Source of the DNA: Campylobacterota bacterium
GTDB taxonomy: Bacteria > Campylobacterota > Campylobacteria > Campylobacterales > Sulfurospirillaceae
DNA: 42,423 bases
Direction: 5' to 3'
Assembly: GCA_009930355.1 (NCBI GenBank)
Contig: RZYK01000003.1
Location: 1 to 42,423 of the forward strand
The notes under the pieces are model-generated. The model did not search any database. It saw only the letters and a list, made by a program, of their open reading frames with translations, and was not told the origin of the DNA. A program made the translations under genes and the position numbers. Shown piece by piece: positions 41,617 to 42,423 of this stretch. The first letter of the stretch is position 1, and each line of letters starts with the position of its first letter.

Positions 41617-42173
41617 TGGCTGATATAAAAAATGCCTTACCAATTTTGTATAAAGCAGAATTTTCAAGACCTGAAAATGCTTTACATGTAAACAAAACGG
41701 AGACAGGTTATACATTCATGGGGATTTACCAGACAGCTCATCCTACATGGAGTGGGTGGGGTATTGTTAGGGATAAATTAAAACAGTACGGAGGAGATAT
41801 AAAGCTTGCTTCTTCAATGCTGTATGATAATGAAAAAATGAGAGAGCTTGTTGAGTTCTTCTATAAAAGAAATTTTTGGGATAGGGCAAAGCTTGACCGT
41901 GTAAATTCGCAACATATTGCAAACGAAATTTTTATATTTGGTGTTGTGGCTGATATGCCTCCTGCAATAAAAAAAGCTCAACAACTTGTCGGTGTAACAG
42001 CCGATGGAAATGTTGGTGAAAAAACACTCACTGCTTTAAATAGTTTTGATGAAAAAGCTTTTGACTTGGCTTTCGATGAAAAGGAAATTGAATATTTTAA
42101 AACCGTTATTTCTTTGAAGCCAGAGAAAGAAGTTTTCTTAAAAGGTTGGATAAACAGGGCACATTTAGTCTAA
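41616..42173 (+). CDS. Endolysin, GH108-type muramidase with PG-binding domain
   Basis: 185 residues. The N-terminal part carries YKAEFSRPENALHVNKTETG followed by TFMGIYQTAHPTWSGW, the GH108 pattern with E15 as probable catalytic acid. The C-terminal part (about 105-185: IANEIFIFGVVADMPPAIKK, AQQLVGVTADGNVG) is a PG_binding_3-like domain. No signal peptide, so release depends on the holin. Last gene of the late operon; TTACATGTAA lies at its LHV codons. Confidence 0.88.
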   Translation: MADIKNALPILYKAEFSRPENALHVNKTETGYTFMGIYQTAHPTWSGWGIVRDKLKQYGGDIKLASSMLYDNEKMRELVEFFYKRNFWDRAKLDRVNSQHIANEIFIFGVVADMPPAIKKAQQLVGVTADGNVGEKTLTALNSFDEKAFDLAFDEKEIEYFKTVISLKPEKEVFLKGWINRAHLV

Positions 42174-42177
42174 TAAT

Positions 42178-42199
42178 TTGTGCCAAATTTTGTGCCAAA
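42178..42199. repeat. Paired TTGTGCCAAA sites, right arm
   Basis: Two direct copies starting at 42178 and 42190, 12 bases apart, in the same orientation as the left-arm pair. They lie just after the endolysin stop and about 100-125 bases before the attR core. Confidence 0.5.
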
Positions 42200-42239
42200 T
42201 CATCTACCCAAATGGTGTTCCATAAGGGTAGTAATTTGG
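42195..42239 (+). terminator. Hairpin ending the late operon
   Basis: CCAAAT-CAT-CTACCC pairs with GGGTAG-TA-ATTTGG, 12 pairs with a small internal loop. It follows the endolysin and overlaps the second arm-type site. The run of T after it is weak, so it may be only a partial terminator. Confidence 0.45.
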
Positions 42240-42302
42240 TTGCGTGTGGTTCGAGATGCCCTATTTGTTGTGTTTTAGAGATATTAACTAAAGCTCCTGC
42301 GC
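42240..42302. other. Prophage right end without genes
   Basis: No gene and no further structure found between the terminator-like hairpin and the att core. Confidence 0.4.
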
Positions 42303-42319
42303 TAAAGTTAAATTATATA
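42303..42319. repeat. Putative attR core (17 bp)
   Basis: TAAAGTTAAATTATATA, identical to 916-932. Host DNA resumes to its right with a promoter and the CheZ-like gene. Confidence 0.7.
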
Positions 42320-42329
42320 TAAAGTTCAC

Positions 42330-42335
42330 TATAAT
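42330..42335 (+). promoter_or_regulatory. -10 box of the CheZ-like gene
   Basis: TATAAT 11 bases after the attR core and 34 bases before the ATG at 42369. A good AGGAG ribosome site lies at 42357-42361. The promoter's -10 lies outside the prophage. Confidence 0.6.
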
Positions 42336-42368
42336 AGACCATAATTTGTCTTTATTAGGAGAAAGCTT

Positions 42369-42423
42369 ATGACGCAAGAAGAACTTGATGCTTTAATGGC
42401 AGGTGAGTTAGATGATATGCAAG
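42369..42423 (+). CDS. CheZ-like chemotaxis protein, N-terminal fragment
   Basis: 18 codons, MTQEELDALMAGELDDMQ, cut by the window edge. The start has the TQEELDAL type of sequence found at the beginning of FliM/FliN and of the CheZ-like protein of Campylobacter and Helicobacter, which binds at the flagellar switch. The CheZ-like choice is favoured because this gene adjoins glnA in Campylobacter. FliM/FliN/FliY-like alternatives remain possible. Confidence 0.5.
   Translation, partial: MTQEELDALMAGELDDMQ

Overview
The window is an almost complete, apparently intact prophage of about 41.4 kb in the chromosome of a low-GC Campylobacterota bacterium, probably Sulfurospirillum-like. The host is inferred from the flanks. 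At the far left a minus-strand gene starts with MGKFVNSVEEFF, which matches the start of epsilonproteobacterial glutamine synthetase (GlnA). Next comes a PHP-type histidinol-phosphatase. At the far right a plus-strand gene starts with MTQEELDALMAGELDDMQ, resembling the CheZ-like protein that sits next to glnA in Campylobacter. A 17-bp repeat (916-932 and 42303-42319) flanks the element and is the likely att core, so integration is intergenic, between divergent host genes, and not in a tRNA.

Layout. 1011-10848 is a leftward early operon: tyrosine integrase, Xis-like protein, many small unknown genes, a stretch of tRNA-like folded RNA (4486-4765), a pair of paralogous ssDNA-binding proteins, a RecT-like annealing protein with a RecB/Cas4-type nuclease, and several phage proteins of unknown function. 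10849-11910 is a non-coding control region with hairpins, six A/T-rich iterons and a pair of putative integrase arm-type sites. 11911-13034 holds a membrane protein and a LexA/CI-type repressor, divergent from a Cro-like gene at 13161. 13161-15558 is the rightward replication module: Cro-like, winged helix, an O-like initiator with palindromic iterons inside its own gene, a DnaC-like loader, a zinc ribbon protein and a DUF1064 nuclease. 15555-21496 is packaging and head: terminase subunits, portal, scaffold candidate, SU10-type capsid protein and a head-completion candidate. 21552-34929 encodes Ig-like, tail and fibre proteins. 34990-40506 encodes one 1838-residue internal virion/polyvalent protein. 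40564-42173 is the lysis cassette: holin, overlapping Rz/Rz1 spanins and a GH108-type muramidase.

The large portal protein, the giant internal protein and the absence of any recognisable tape measure, tail tube or sheath suggest a podovirus-like temperate phage. Genes are packed tightly, mostly with ATGA or TGATG overlaps. Where gaps occur in the late region they hold strong hairpins, several of which bury the next gene's Shine-Dalgarno sequence. The other features that stand out are the tRNA-like array, a palindrome TTACATGTAA repeated across host and phage DNA, and an att core that supplies a host -10 box. All assignments come from reading the sequence and recalled family knowledge; no database search was possible.
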